DNA of 64,000 nucleotides from Aggregatibacter actinomycetemcomitans (GTDB lineage Bacteria; Pseudomonadota; Gammaproteobacteria; Enterobacterales; Pasteurellaceae): NCBI GenBank assembly GCA_017160915.1, contig JACAWG010000061.1, positions 1 to 64,000 of the forward strand, read 5' to 3'. Shown piece by piece: positions 38,571 to 47,768 of this stretch (position 1 is its first letter; each line of letters starts with the position of its first letter). The notes under the pieces were generated by a model. It saw only the letters and a program-made list of their open reading frames with translations, ran no database searches and was not told where the DNA came from. The position numbers and the translations under genes were made by a program.

Positions 38571-38912
38571 ATGTTTGCAGATTGGAAAAATGATGTGGCT
38601 CATGTAAAAAAATCATTCGGTGAATTGGGCAAAAAACACCCGAAAATGCTACAGGCTTATGGCGCATTAAGCGCAGCCGCTGCGGAAGGTAACGTGTTAG
38701 ATGCCAAAACCCGCGAATTAATCGCCCTTGCCGTGGCGGTCACCACCCGCTGTGAAAGCTGTATCGGCGTACACGCCGCCGAAGCGGTTAAAGCCGGTGC
38801 GACGGAAGAAGAAGTCGCCGCCGCACTCGCCATGTCCATCGCGTTAAATGCGGGCGCCGCGTACACTTATTCATTACGCGCATTAGAAGCTTACAATACA
38901 CAAAAAGACTAA
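38571..38912 (+). CDS. Carboxymuconolactone decarboxylase / AhpD-like protein
   Basis: 113-residue all-helical protein with the AhpD-type motif E/T-x-x-C-x-x-C-x-x-x-H: TTRCESCIGVHAAEA (about residues 57-71). Such proteins use the two cysteines as a peroxidatic or disulfide-relay pair and usually form hexamers; the native substrate is often unknown. ATG 38571 is chosen with AAGGAG seven bases before it; the frame continues upstream without a ribosome site. It is divergent from an AraC regulator and ends at a strong terminator. Confidence 0.9.
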   Translation: MFADWKNDVAHVKKSFGELGKKHPKMLQAYGALSAAAAEGNVLDAKTRELIALAVAVTTRCESCIGVHAAEAVKAGATEEEVAAALAMSIALNAGAAYTYSLRALEAYNTQKD

Positions 38913-38937
38913 TTGATTTCGTCAGGAACCAAACACC

Positions 38938-38966
38938 ATCGGCACCTTTGAGGTGCCGATTTTTTA
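38938..38966 (+). terminator. Terminator after the AhpD-like gene
   Basis: ATCGGCACCT / AGGTGCCGAT stem with a four-base loop and a T6 run. Confidence 0.92.
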
Positions 38967-39012
38967 TTGGAAAACGTCGTCAAAAATCCATTGGATTTTT
39001 TGACCGCACTTT

Positions 39013-40056
39013 TTATAACAAACCCAACGCCTTCATTTGCACAACGACGTCCTGCACGTCAATTTGCGCCATCAAATTCTTCCCCTTTAGCTTCGTCGCC
39101 CAAGGCAGTTGGTCGGAAGGCTTGCCATATTCTTGTTGCACATTTTGTTCATACACGGAAACCACGTTGGCGAGGTTGCGATAAGGTCCGGTACGCAGCG
39201 GATTGTGATAGGCGTATAAACCGATGACCGGCGTGCCTTGCGTGGTGGCGATATGCGCGGGGCCGGAATCCGGCGAAATCACTAAATCCACCTCGCGAAT
39301 CAGGGCGGTAAGTTGAGTTAAGGTCAATTTGCCCGATGTATCCACCGGTTCAAAATCGCACAATACGTTGATTTCCTGAATCATCGCCAGTTCACGGGGG
39401 ACGGGTGAGCTACATAAAATCACATTCACATCATGTTGATGGGCAATATTCGCGACCTCGGCATAACGTTCTGCCAACCAATCTTTTTCTTTTTTGCTGG
39501 AACACGGGGAAATCAGCAAATTTTTACGATTCGGATCAAGATATTGCCGTACCGCCGCCGAATCCGCTTCCGTCACCGGCAAATCCCATTGCGCCGGTGC
39601 AGGCGGCACGCCAAGCTCATCGGCGAATGCCATAAAACCGTCCAGCACATGCGGATTGGTCGGATCCTGAATTCGCCGATTCGTAAACAGCCACTGCCCT
39701 TCCCGCGCCCGCCGTTTGCCGAAACCGATGCGATAGTCGGCATGAATCCCGAGGGATAAAATCGATGCGCGAAATGCCGTTTGCATATTAAGCAGCACGT
39801 CAAATCGACGATGTTTCAGCTGTCGCCATACATTCCACACGCCACGCCAACCGCACTTTTTGTCATACACAATAAATTCAATGCCCAACACGTTGCGTAA
39901 CAATTGCGCCTCGGTTTTGCCGATAATCCAGGTAATTTTCGTGTCTTTCCAATAACGTTGAATATGTTGCACCGCCGCCAACGCATGGCAAACATCGCCG
40001 ATGGCGGACAACCGCAGAATGCAAAGGGATTTGGGAGCTTGGGTGAAAAGAGCCAT
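39013..40056 (-). CDS. opsX: Glycosyltransferase family 9, heptosyltransferase OpsX-like
   Basis: Adds heptose to the Kdo of lipooligosaccharide inner core. Family 9 features: start LCILRLSAIGDVCHALAAVQ (about residues 11-30) and the C-terminal donor-binding DLVISPDSGPAHIATTQGTPVIGLY (about 268-292). Length is 347 residues. In H. influenzae opsX is next to and divergent from kdkA, exactly the order here, with an 89-base gap. OpsX is the heptosyltransferase acting on phosphorylated Kdo, which fits the partner gene. Confidence 0.88.
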   Translation of the reverse strand: MALFTQAPKSLCILRLSAIGDVCHALAAVQHIQRYWKDTKITWIIGKTEAQLLRNVLGIEFIVYDKKCGWRGVWNVWRQLKHRRFDVLLNMQTAFRASILSLGIHADYRIGFGKRRAREGQWLFTNRRIQDPTNPHVLDGFMAFADELGVPPAPAQWDLPVTEADSAAVRQYLDPNRKNLLISPCSSKKEKDWLAERYAEVANIAHQHDVNVILCSSPVPRELAMIQEINVLCDFEPVDTSGKLTLTQLTALIREVDLVISPDSGPAHIATTQGTPVIGLYAYHNPLRTGPYRNLANVVSVYEQNVQQEYGKPSDQLPWATKLKGKNLMAQIDVQDVVVQMKALGLL

Positions 40057-40145
40057 GAGGTTTCCGTTGATCTCGGTTAAATTTGGGAATTGGCGTATTT
40101 TAAAGTAGAATGCGCCTATTCGCTATCTCATTTTCATTACTTAAA

Positions 40146-40877
40146 ATGTTTGAATTTCAACTCAAAAACGATTTTTTTCTGTTTAATTTCGACCAACCTT
40201 TGGCAAACCAAGCACAATTTTTCGAGGCGGATTTCTGGCGACAACAAAACCGCATTATCGGCTCGGCACAGGGTCGCGGCACCACGTGGTTTCTGCAAAC
40301 GGCGGATTTATTCGGCGTGAACACGGCGCTACGTCATTATTATCGCGGCGGCTTATGGGGCAAAATCAACAAAGATCGTTATCCTTTCAGCGAACTGAAA
40401 AACACCCGTAGCATTGCCGAATTTAATTTGTTAAATCAACTACATCAGGCAGGCTTGCCGGTTCCTAAACCCATCGGCGCGCGGGTACGCAAAGGCAGCT
40501 TAGGCATCTGTTATCAGGCGGATTTATTAAGCGAAAAAGTCGAAAATGCCCGCGATCTGACCGCACTTTTACAGACACAACCCCTTGAACCAAGCCAATG
40601 GCAACAAATCGGCGCGCTTATCCGTCGCTTGCACGATTTGCAAATCTGCCACACGGATCTCAACGCGCACAACATCCTGTGCCAACAAACGAACAACGAC
40701 AATCCATTCTGGCTGATTGACTTCGATAAGTGCGGTGAAAAATCCGGACATTTTTGGAAAGAAGCCAATCTGCAACGGCTACATCGCTCGTTCAACAAAG
40801 AAGTGGAGCGTATGCACATTCACTTTACCGAACAGAATTGGCGGGATTTGTTGGCGGGGTATTGTCCACCATATTGA
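40146..40877 (+). CDS. kdkA: 3-deoxy-D-manno-octulosonate (Kdo) kinase
   Basis: Phosphorylates the single Kdo of Haemophilus-type lipooligosaccharide at position 4. Protein-kinase-like fold with catalytic HTDLNAHNILCQ (about residues 174-185), and metal-binding DFDKCG (about 196-201). The ALRHYYRGGLWGK segment near residue 60 matches the KdkA family. ATG 40146 (MFEFQLKNDF) is chosen; the frame extends upstream 12 codons but that start is poor. It is divergent from opsX. KdkA presence implies a Haemophilus-type one-Kdo inner core. Confidence 0.95.
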   Translation: MFEFQLKNDFFLFNFDQPLANQAQFFEADFWRQQNRIIGSAQGRGTTWFLQTADLFGVNTALRHYYRGGLWGKINKDRYPFSELKNTRSIAEFNLLNQLHQAGLPVPKPIGARVRKGSLGICYQADLLSEKVENARDLTALLQTQPLEPSQWQQIGALIRRLHDLQICHTDLNAHNILCQQTNNDNPFWLIDFDKCGEKSGHFWKEANLQRLHRSFNKEVERMHIHFTEQNWRDLLAGYCPPY

Positions 40878-40951
40878 TATTTAACTATCACATTAATGTA
40901 GCTATCTTTATTTTAAACTCTCGATAATGTTAATAATGTCTTTTTGAAAGA

Positions 40952-40981
40952 TTACAAAATTTAATTAAAAGACCCTATAAT
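40952..40981 (+). promoter_or_regulatory. Candidate promoter of the AT-rich hydrolase gene
   Basis: TTACAA (40952-40957), an 18-base spacer and TATAAT (40976-40981), 71 bases before the hydrolase start. It sits in a very AT-rich 175-base gap after kdkA. Confidence 0.5.
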
Positions 40982-41052
40982 TGAGAAAAATTATCATTTG
41001 CAAAATTAACAATCAATGCTTATGATGAAAAACCAATGTAAGGAGTCTTATT

Positions 41053-41784
41053 ATGCGATATGAAACGAAAGGAAATGGGCAGCCCATCATTCTTTTACCT
41101 GGCTTATTTGCTGGAGGTTGGATCTGGGAGCCAACTGTTCAATATCTTCTAAATAGCGGGTTCAAAACATTTACATTTACCGATCCCATTCCGGTTGCCT
41201 TTGATGGAAATCCGCAGAAAGCAATCAAAGCATTAGATTCTATTACTGCAAATTGCAATCTACCCGTGTATTTGGTAGGTAATTCACTTGGAGCATTAAT
41301 TGCTCTACATTATGCGGCGCAAAGAAAGGATAAAGTCAAAGGTATCATTATGAGTGGCGCCCCTGGACAACTTGAAATGGAAGCAGGGGTATCATTGGAA
41401 CAGTTAAAAACCGGAAAAAACGAATATGCTGCATTGTTAGGAACACGTATTTTTTATGATCAAAGTAAAATTCCCCCACATGGGATAGACGAAGTGAAGT
41501 ATTTATTTAGTACTGAAAAAATTTTCAAAAACATTGCCCGTTGGTTATATTTTAGTCGTAAATATGATGTACCGATGGTTTTACAAGATCTATCAATCCC
41601 TATTGATTTTATTTGGGGTCAGTATGATCTTATTACTCCAGTAGATCCTTGGATTGAGATTGCCAAAGATTTCCCACAAACATCCATGACGATAATAAAA
41701 AATAGCGGACATAGTCCAATGGTTGAACAGCCTGAACAATTCATTGATGCCTTGCTATCGAAGCTATTGGTTAATAGATCGTAA
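41053..41784 (+). CDS. Alpha/beta hydrolase, AT-rich and possibly acquired
   Basis: 243-residue alpha/beta hydrolase. The oxyanion loop is LLPGLFAGGW, the nucleophile elbow GNSLG (about residues 80-84), the acid is likely in IWGQYDLITP (about 198-207) and the His in NSGHSPMVEQP (about 222-232). Substrate is unknown; the fold covers esterases, C-C hydrolases and many others. Base composition is distinctly more AT-rich than the flanking kdkA and coaD, no uptake signal is seen inside it, and it sits between unrelated genes. These suggest horizontal gain. A strong AAGGAG precedes the start. Confidence 0.88.
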   Translation: MRYETKGNGQPIILLPGLFAGGWIWEPTVQYLLNSGFKTFTFTDPIPVAFDGNPQKAIKALDSITANCNLPVYLVGNSLGALIALHYAAQRKDKVKGIIMSGAPGQLEMEAGVSLEQLKTGKNEYAALLGTRIFYDQSKIPPHGIDEVKYLFSTEKIFKNIARWLYFSRKYDVPMVLQDLSIPIDFIWGQYDLITPVDPWIEIAKDFPQTSMTIIKNSGHSPMVEQPEQFIDALLSKLLVNRS

Positions 41785-41910
41785 TATTCAGACTATAAAT
41801 TAACCAATATTTTCATACATTATCATACTCCTGTATGTAATAACAGTGATTCCATCCTACTGCAGTAGTGTTAGCTGTATTTCTAATATTTGCAGAGAAA
41901 GCTTGTGATA

Positions 41911-42393
41911 TTAAGACCATCCACGCTTTGCCTGCAACGCCTTTAATACCGCAGGCGGGACCAGTTGGCTCATGTCGCCGTTGTGTAGGTAAATTTCGCG
42001 GATCATGGTGGAGGAGACATAGGACCATTGTTCCACCGGCGGGAAAAACAGGCTTTCGACACCGTGAGTGAGCAGGCGGTTAAGATGGGCTAACTGAACT
42101 TCATATTCAAAATCCGTGGTGCTGCGCACGCCGCGAATAATGGCTTTAACGTCATATTGGGCAATGGTGTGCGCCAGTAAATTATCGAAACCGATAACTT
42201 CTACGTTCGGCAAATGGGCGCTAGATTGACGCACCAGTTCCACCCGCTCCGTCAGGCTGAATAACGGCTTTTTGCTCGGGCTTTCCGCCACCGCCACTAA
42301 AACGCGCGGAAAAAGCACCGCACTTCGTTCGATAATGTTCAAATGCCCGTTAGTTAACGGGTCAAAGGTGCCGGGATAAATTACCGTGGTCAT
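41911..42393 (-). CDS. coaD: Phosphopantetheine adenylyltransferase
   Basis: Fourth enzyme of coenzyme A synthesis: ATP + 4'-phosphopantetheine to dephospho-CoA. Nucleotidyltransferase motif T/H in [16 protein letters not shown] (about residues 5-20), [12 protein letters not shown] (about 91-102) and a late SSTMIRE. Length is 160 residues. It abuts the waaA stop with no gap, the waaA-coaD arrangement found in E. coli (kdtA-kdtB). Confidence 0.97.
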   Translation of the reverse strand: MTTVIYPGTFDPLTNGHLNIIERSAVLFPRVLVAVAESPSKKPLFSLTERVELVRQSSAHLPNVEVIGFDNLLAHTIAQYDVKAIIRGVRSTTDFEYEVQLAHLNRLLTHGVESLFFPPVEQWSYVSSTMIREIYLHNGDMSQLVPPAVLKALQAKRGWS

Positions 42394-43677
42394 CTAATTT
42401 GCCTCGTTCAAATAAGGTTTTAATAAATCCATGACGCGTTGCAATGCGCCGCGATTCTCATTTAACACCGCATAACCGGCATTGCCGTAGCGTTCGCCCA
42501 ATATTGGCGATGATAAAAACCGTGCCACCGCCTCCGCCATTGCCTGCGGGTTTTCTTCCGCTATCACGACGCCTTGGCGTTCAATTAATTTACTGAAGAC
42601 TTCAGGGAAATTAAAGGTATGTTTGCCGCTGATCACCGGCAACTTAAATGCCAGAGGTTCTAACGGATTATGTCCGCCGTGCGCCACCAAACTGCCGCCC
42701 ACCAATGCCACGTTCGCCATGCCATACAGCAACATTAACTCGCCCATGGTATCGCCGAGCAATACCTGCGTTTCCGCCTGTGGCACGACATGGCTGCTGC
42801 GACGAATATAATGAAAACCCTGCTGTTCAATGAGCTGCGCCACCGAATTAAAACGCTCGGGGTGGCGCGGCACCAAAATCAGCAATAAATCGGGATAATG
42901 CGCCAATAAAGTGCGGTGACTTTTTAAGATAATTTCATCTTCGCCTTCGTGAGTGCTGGCGGCAATCCAAATAGGGCGTTGCGTGTTCCATTGCGCTTTT
43001 AACGCCACGATTTGACTTAACAACGCGTCCGTTAAATTTAAATCGTATTTAATGTTGCCGGTGAGCTTTAAACGTTCGGGCGCAATGCCTAATTGGGCAT
43101 AACGCGTCAGACTCACGTCATCCTGCGGGGCAATCAAGCTGATGTTATCCAACAACGGTTTTAGCTGATTTTTAAACCAGCCGTAACGCTTGGCGGAACG
43201 CGCCGATAAGCGGGCATTCACGATGATAAACGGAATTTTTCGTTGCGCTAAGTGATGAATCAGGTTAAACCACAGCTCCGTTTCAATGACAAGGACCAGA
43301 CGCGGCTGCACAAAGCGAATAAAACGGGCGACCGCATCGGGCAAATCATAAGGCAAATAAACGTGGGTGACGCTCTCGCCGAAAACCGCCTTGACGCGAT
43401 CGGAGCCGGTGGGCGTCATGGTCGTCACGGTGATCGCCAAATGTGGGTAATCTTGTTGAATACGTTTAATTAATGGCAGGGCTGCGATCACCTCGCCCAC
43501 CGAGGCGGCATGAATAAGCACGCCGTTGGGTTTCGGTGCGGGCAATTCGCCGTAACACGCGTAACGTTCGCCTAAACGTTTGCGGTAATTAGGCGCTTTG
43601 AGGCTGCGAAACAGCACCGAAAGCCATAAAAAAGGCTGCACAAGATACATTAAACAGGTATAAAAAAAACGTAACAT
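42394..43677 (-). CDS. waaA: Kdo transferase WaaA (KdtA)
   Basis: Transfers Kdo from CMP-Kdo to lipid A precursor at the inner membrane. The N-terminal membrane anchor is within residues 1-25 (MLRFFYTCLMYLVQPFLWLSV). The HAASVGEV motif (about 56-63) contains the acceptor-side glutamate of the family, and GGSLVAHGGHNPLEP (about 306-320) the donor site. 427 residues is normal. The neighbouring kdkA suggests a monofunctional, single-Kdo transferase as in H. influenzae; this is inference. Confidence 0.96.
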   Translation of the reverse strand: MLRFFYTCLMYLVQPFLWLSVLFRSLKAPNYRKRLGERYACYGELPAPKPNGVLIHAASVGEVIAALPLIKRIQQDYPHLAITVTTMTPTGSDRVKAVFGESVTHVYLPYDLPDAVARFIRFVQPRLVLVIETELWFNLIHHLAQRKIPFIIVNARLSARSAKRYGWFKNQLKPLLDNISLIAPQDDVSLTRYAQLGIAPERLKLTGNIKYDLNLTDALLSQIVALKAQWNTQRPIWIAASTHEGEDEIILKSHRTLLAHYPDLLLILVPRHPERFNSVAQLIEQQGFHYIRRSSHVVPQAETQVLLGDTMGELMLLYGMANVALVGGSLVAHGGHNPLEPLAFKLPVISGKHTFNFPEVFSKLIERQGVVIAEENPQAMAEAVARFLSSPILGERYGNAGYAVLNENRGALQRVMDLLKPYLNEAN

Positions 43678-43775
43678 AGAAAATACGCCAGCTTATGTTA
43701 GAATTGCGAACATTTCATAATGATAAACAAGCGCTTAGTATAAGCGTTTGCGGCAGATTCACAAAGGATAAAAAT

Positions 43776-44537
43776 ATGCCTACCATCAGCGTTGCAATGA
43801 TTGTCAAAAACGAGGCGCACCACCTCGCATCGTGTCTGGATACGGTGAAAGATTGGGTGGATGAAATCGTCATTTTAGATTCCGGCAGCACGGACGACAC
43901 GCAGCGCATCGCCGAGCAATATCACGCCAAGTTTTATCAAAACACCGACTGGCAGGGCTTCGGTAAACAACGGCAATTAGCCCAACACTACGTCACCGGC
44001 GATTATGTGTTGTGGCTGGACGCGGACGAACGGGTCACGCCGGCATTACGTCAATCCATTCAAAATGCCATCGCGCGGGACGCGCCGAACACGGCATATC
44101 AAATCCCGCGCTTAAGTGAAGTGTTCGGCAGCCAAATTCGCCATTCCGGTTGGTATCCCGATTATGTCATTCGATTGTATCGCACGGATTTCGCACGCTA
44201 CGGCGATCAACTGGTCCACGAAAAAGTGGAATTGCCCGCCAACGCCGACATTCAAAAATTAAACGGGGATCTGCTGCACTACACTTATCAGAATATTCAC
44301 CATTATTTGGTAAAATCCGCCGGCTATGCCAAAGCCTGGGCGGATCAACGGGAAAGCACCGGTAAAAAAGCCACCTTATGGCAAGGCATCAGCCACGCCA
44401 TCGGCTGTTTTGTCAAAATGTATTTTATCCGATTGGGATTTTTGGACGGCAAAGCAGGGTTACTGCTGGCTATTCTCTCGGCACATTCAACGTTTGTAAA
44501 ATATGCGGATTTGTGGGTGCGAGCGAGGGGGAAATAG
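43776..44537 (+). CDS. Glycosyltransferase family 2, LOS core (WaaE/LgtF-like)
   Basis: Family 2 transferase with [20 protein letters not shown] at the start, [10 protein letters not shown] (about residues 35-44) and the DxD-type WLDADER (about 87-93). The HTYQN-like [13 protein letters not shown] segment and the C-terminal membrane-associated region are typical of the WaaE/KdtX/LgtF group that adds glucose to heptose I. It is divergent from waaA as in H. influenzae. ATG 43776 follows AAAGGATAAAAAT; the upstream frame is not used. Donor and linkage are not proven. Confidence 0.88.
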   Translation: MPTISVAMIVKNEAHHLASCLDTVKDWVDEIVILDSGSTDDTQRIAEQYHAKFYQNTDWQGFGKQRQLAQHYVTGDYVLWLDADERVTPALRQSIQNAIARDAPNTAYQIPRLSEVFGSQIRHSGWYPDYVIRLYRTDFARYGDQLVHEKVELPANADIQKLNGDLLHYTYQNIHHYLVKSAGYAKAWADQRESTGKKATLWQGISHAIGCFVKMYFIRLGFLDGKAGLLLAILSAHSTFVKYADLWVRARGK

Positions 44538-44542
44538 GGTGA

Positions 44543-44572
44543 AAAATGCAGCGTGAAGGCTGCATTTTTTTT
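44543..44572 (+). terminator. Terminator after the LOS glycosyltransferase
   Basis: AAAAATGCAGC / GCTGCATTTTTTTT with a six-base loop. Confidence 0.92.
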
Positions 44573-44582
44573 ACTGAAAATA

Positions 44583-44883
44583 CTAACTGTTAATCCACTT
44601 TTTTATTGTTCTAATTTGTGTCGGCGTTCTGGCAAAATTAAATGTTTTTCGCTTGTTATTGAATTTAATACCTAAAATCACGACAAGTTTATTCAACTCA
44701 TCAATTTCATATAAATAAAAAATACCATGCAGAAAAAGATACTTATATTTTGTTACGCCCCAATAAAGGACGCGTATTCGGCATAAATTCAAGTATATCG
44801 AGTAATTTAGAGAAATCTTCATCGGAAGTTTTTTTATCAATAAAGTCTTTTATGTAAATATTTGCCGGAAAAACTTTATACAT
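44583..44883 (-). pseudogene. RelE/ParE-type toxin gene broken by a frameshift
   Basis: ATG 44883, three bases after the antitoxin stop, encodes MYKVFPANIYIKDFIDKKTS and on to GRNKI, then meets TAA at 44743-44745. The continuation is in another frame, reading KYLFLHGIFYLYEIDELNKLVVIL, down to 44583. Together they resemble a small RelE/ParE-superfamily toxin with an indel near 44748. The last third (from FNNKRKTF) looks atypical and may hold a second change. The toxin is probably dead. Low GC compared with neighbours. Confidence 0.65.
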
Positions 44884-44885
44884 AA

Positions 44886-45047
44886 TCAACTTCTTCTCTG
44901 CAAAGGTTGAATTTCATCTTTCTCCAAATCGGCATAAAAATCCGCCATCGCTTGAGCTGCCCATTTGCTTTCTTCAAGCGTAAACGGATATTCGGTTTCA
45001 AGTTCATTGTCTTTTAACAATGCTTCTTGTGTTAAGACTTTTTCCAT
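44886..45047 (-). CDS. Small antitoxin-like protein upstream of the broken toxin
   Basis: A 53-residue protein, MEKVLTQEALLKDNELETEY followed by PFTLEESKWAAQAMADFYAD and ending LEKDEIQPLQRRS. It is acidic and helical, of the size and position of an antitoxin: directly upstream of a RelE/ParE-like frame with two bases between stop and start. AGGA lies before the start. I cannot place it in a named antitoxin family. With the toxin frame broken, it may be a remnant that still protects against related toxins. Confidence 0.6.
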   Translation of the reverse strand: MEKVLTQEALLKDNELETEYPFTLEESKWAAQAMADFYADLEKDEIQPLQRRS

Positions 45048-45135
45048 ATTCAATCCTATTTTTGAATCACCGGACTAACAATAGCACGATTTTATACCAC
45101 TAAAAAACACTTAAAATTTTGACCGCACTTTTCCG

Positions 45136-46503
45136 CTACAAAATCATTTTCACCAGTTTATCCGCTTTAATACGGGCGAATTTTTTCAGGAGTTTTTGCA
45201 CCGGTGCCGGGTATTGGTTTAATTCTTCCAGTTCGGTGTAGTGTTTCAGCACGGTGGTGTGTCGGCGGATGTGTTCCAGTTCGTTTAACACTTGAGGACG
45301 CAGTTGCTGTTTCGGGTCGTGGATGAACAAACCGTTTTCCGCATCCAGACGCCACGCACGCGGGTTGAGGTTATTGCCGGTGAGCAGAATATAATTTTCG
45401 TCCACCCAAACGCCTTTCAGGTGATAGGTGTTATCGCCGTCTTTCCAGGTGCGTACGGTAAGTTGCCCTTGGGTGATTTCCCGTTCAAACTTTTTGCTGA
45501 AACGGCGCAAATTGCTTTCGTACAAATACGGTAACGCACCCGCCATTTTAAACGGTTGATCCGGCGGAATATAAAAATCGTTCGCCACTTTGTTGCCGAC
45601 GATAATCTCAATTTGCTTGCCTTTGCCGAGCAAATAACGGATTTTTTGCTGTAACGTGTTCGGGAAGTTGAAATACGGCGTACAAATGGTCAGTTTTTCT
45701 TCCACCAACTGGAATAAGTCTTCAATGGTCGAATTGAGAATATTGCCTGCGCCGCCTAAACCGAATAACGGTGTAATCGTTAATTCATCGCCAAAAGACA
45801 CCGCACTTGGCAGTTGATATTGCCCATACGCCGCAAGGTTTTTACGAAACGCGCGAATATTGCCGCGAATTTCTTTGGTTTTCGGCGGATTGGCGGCATC
45901 CAACGGCAACACCACATCGGTATCCAGCAGATTCTGACGCACGAAATTCACCATGATGTCGGCTAATACGGGGTGAGTGATTTTTTGATAGCGATCGTAA
46001 CGGTATTTCTCATTTTGCTGTAAATACACGTTATTAATGCTGGCGCCGCTGTATAGCACCGTGTCGTCGAACACAAAACCTTTAATGTGCAGCACGCCGA
46101 ACACTTCGCGGGTGTTAATCGGTACGCCGAAGAACATATGCGGATCTTCCGCAAGTTGATATTTTTGGCGGGTTTCATAATACCAATCGGCATTGGTGGC
46201 GCTTTTCTCCGCGCCTAACAAATTACGTTGCGCCCGATGCCAATCAATTAAAATTTTTACTTCCAGTTCCGGTTTATCCTGCTTGGCACGATAAATTTCA
46301 TCCAGAATTTCCTGTCCCGCTTCGTCATTTTGCCAATAAAGTGCGGTCACAATAATCCGCGTTTTTGCTTGTCGAATAAGTTGAATAATTTCGCTTTTAA
46401 AGGCGGCCGGGCTATAAATAAATTCCACTTGCTCCGGCTGTAACGGCAAACATGACAGGCTTTCAAGACGCTTGCGGGCACGTTCGGTTTTATCTGTAAA
46501 CAT
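45136..46503 (-). CDS. pssA: CDP-diacylglycerol-serine O-phosphatidyltransferase (PssA)
   Basis: Makes phosphatidylserine, the precursor of phosphatidylethanolamine, at the cytoplasmic membrane face. It belongs to the phospholipase D superfamily and has two HKD motifs: HIKGFVFDDTVLYSGASINN (about residues 139-158) and HLKGVWVDENYILLTGNN (about 362-379). The 455-residue length matches the Gram-negative type (E. coli 451). It is divergent from yfiF, the same pairing as in enteric bacteria and H. influenzae. Confidence 0.96.
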   Translation of the reverse strand: MFTDKTERARKRLESLSCLPLQPEQVEFIYSPAAFKSEIIQLIRQAKTRIIVTALYWQNDEAGQEILDEIYRAKQDKPELEVKILIDWHRAQRNLLGAEKSATNADWYYETRQKYQLAEDPHMFFGVPINTREVFGVLHIKGFVFDDTVLYSGASINNVYLQQNEKYRYDRYQKITHPVLADIMVNFVRQNLLDTDVVLPLDAANPPKTKEIRGNIRAFRKNLAAYGQYQLPSAVSFGDELTITPLFGLGGAGNILNSTIEDLFQLVEEKLTICTPYFNFPNTLQQKIRYLLGKGKQIEIIVGNKVANDFYIPPDQPFKMAGALPYLYESNLRRFSKKFEREITQGQLTVRTWKDGDNTYHLKGVWVDENYILLTGNNLNPRAWRLDAENGLFIHDPKQQLRPQVLNELEHIRRHTTVLKHYTELEELNQYPAPVQKLLKKFARIKADKLVKMIL

Positions 46504-46688
46504 AAATTAGTTCTCTGTAAAAACGCTGTGAGTAAGAACGTAAATGAATTTTAATTAGTGCCGTAGTTTACAATATTTATCGCCCGCCTTGGTAGAAAAA
46601 AGGTTTTTTTTCGTTATAATGCTCACACTTTTACACTAAAAATGAGCAAAATCCGTTCATTTTACCGCTATCCATATCGGCACCCACT

Positions 46689-47768
46689 ATGAACCAACAT
46701 TCAAACAAACCGACCTTCAAATCCGCAACGAAATCTTTCCAAGAAAAAGCCTTTAACGAACGCCATGTCGGCGCAGAACACAAAAAACGCGAGAAAAACC
46801 GACCGCACTTTAACGCACCGAATGCCGATTCACGCCCGGAATTCAACAAAAACAAAGGCAAGAAACCGCCCTTCAAGCGCACCGACAACCAAGAAAAAAC
46901 CTTACATATCGCCGAAAGCACCATGAAAAAAGCCGGCGGTGCGGAAGGCGGCGTGAAAGTGATGGTGAAAAGCACTCAATTCGGCGATAAACCGCGAGAG
47001 AAAAAAACCGGTCCGTTGTCGCCGCGCGCACCGGAAAAAATCAAGAAAAATCGTGCCGAAGAAATGAAGGTGTATGGTGAAAATGCCTGTCTATCCCTTT
47101 TTGAACAGCGCCCCGGCAATATCGTGCGCTTATGGGCGACCGTGCAAATGGCGCACAAAATCGGCGATCTTTGCAGTTATTTAGCCGCTAACAAAAAGGC
47201 GTATCACATTGTGGAGAGCGACGAACTCACCAAAGTCAGCGGCACCGAACGTCACGGCGGCATTTGTATGTTGGTGAAAAAATCCCATCCGTTCACCTTA
47301 CAAGGTTATTTGGATGTGCCTCATCAAGAAGATTGTTTGGTGCTGTTAGACGGCGTGAATAACGCGCAAAACCTCGGCGGCATTTTGCGCACCTGCGCGT
47401 TTTTCGGCGTTAAACATATCGTGGTGGACGACCCGGAAAGCCTCAATTCCGCCGTTACTCTACGCGTGGCGGAAGGCGGCGCGGAATATGTCCGCGTGCT
47501 GGAAACCGACGACACCCGCAACGCCCTTGCCCAATTACGCCATGCCGGCTATCAAATTATCCATGTAAGCAGCGACAAAAACGCCCTATTGCTGGATAAA
47601 GTGCGGTTAAAAAATAAAACGGTTTTCGTGCTAAGCGAAGGCTCAACGGACACCTTGGCGGATAAAGCCGACGAACAGGTACGCCTGTCTTTCGGCAACC
47701 CGCTGAAAAACGGCTTAAATGTCTCGGTGAACGCGGGGATTTTATTGGCGAAATGGTATTTTAGATGA
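46689..47768 (+). CDS. yfiF: TrmH/SpoU-family RNA methyltransferase YfiF
   Basis: A charged, basic N-terminal extension (about residues 1-120, many Lys and repeated KK/EK) precedes the SpoU substrate-binding region and the knotted methyltransferase domain with the motifs VLLDGVNNAQNLGGILRTC (about 218-236) and LSEGSTDTL / NVSVNAGILLA near the end. Target RNA is not established for YfiF. It is divergent from pssA. A TATAAT (46615-46620) lies 68 bases before the start. Its stop overlaps the start of the next gene (ATGA). Confidence 0.93.
   Translation: MNQHSNKPTFKSATKSFQEKAFNERHVGAEHKKREKNRPHFNAPNADSRPEFNKNKGKKPPFKRTDNQEKTLHIAESTMKKAGGAEGGVKVMVKSTQFGDKPREKKTGPLSPRAPEKIKKNRAEEMKVYGENACLSLFEQRPGNIVRLWATVQMAHKIGDLCSYLAANKKAYHIVESDELTKVSGTERHGGICMLVKKSHPFTLQGYLDVPHQEDCLVLLDGVNNAQNLGGILRTCAFFGVKHIVVDDPESLNSAVTLRVAEGGAEYVRVLETDDTRNALAQLRHAGYQIIHVSSDKNALLLDKVRLKNKTVFVLSEGSTDTLADKADEQVRLSFGNPLKNGLNVSVNAGILLAKWYFR

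Noticed and set aside
45136-46503. PssA as a second T6SS phospholipase effector
   Set aside because: The HKD motifs, length and pairing with yfiF fit phosphatidylserine synthase, and there is no PAAR or VgrG gene beside it.
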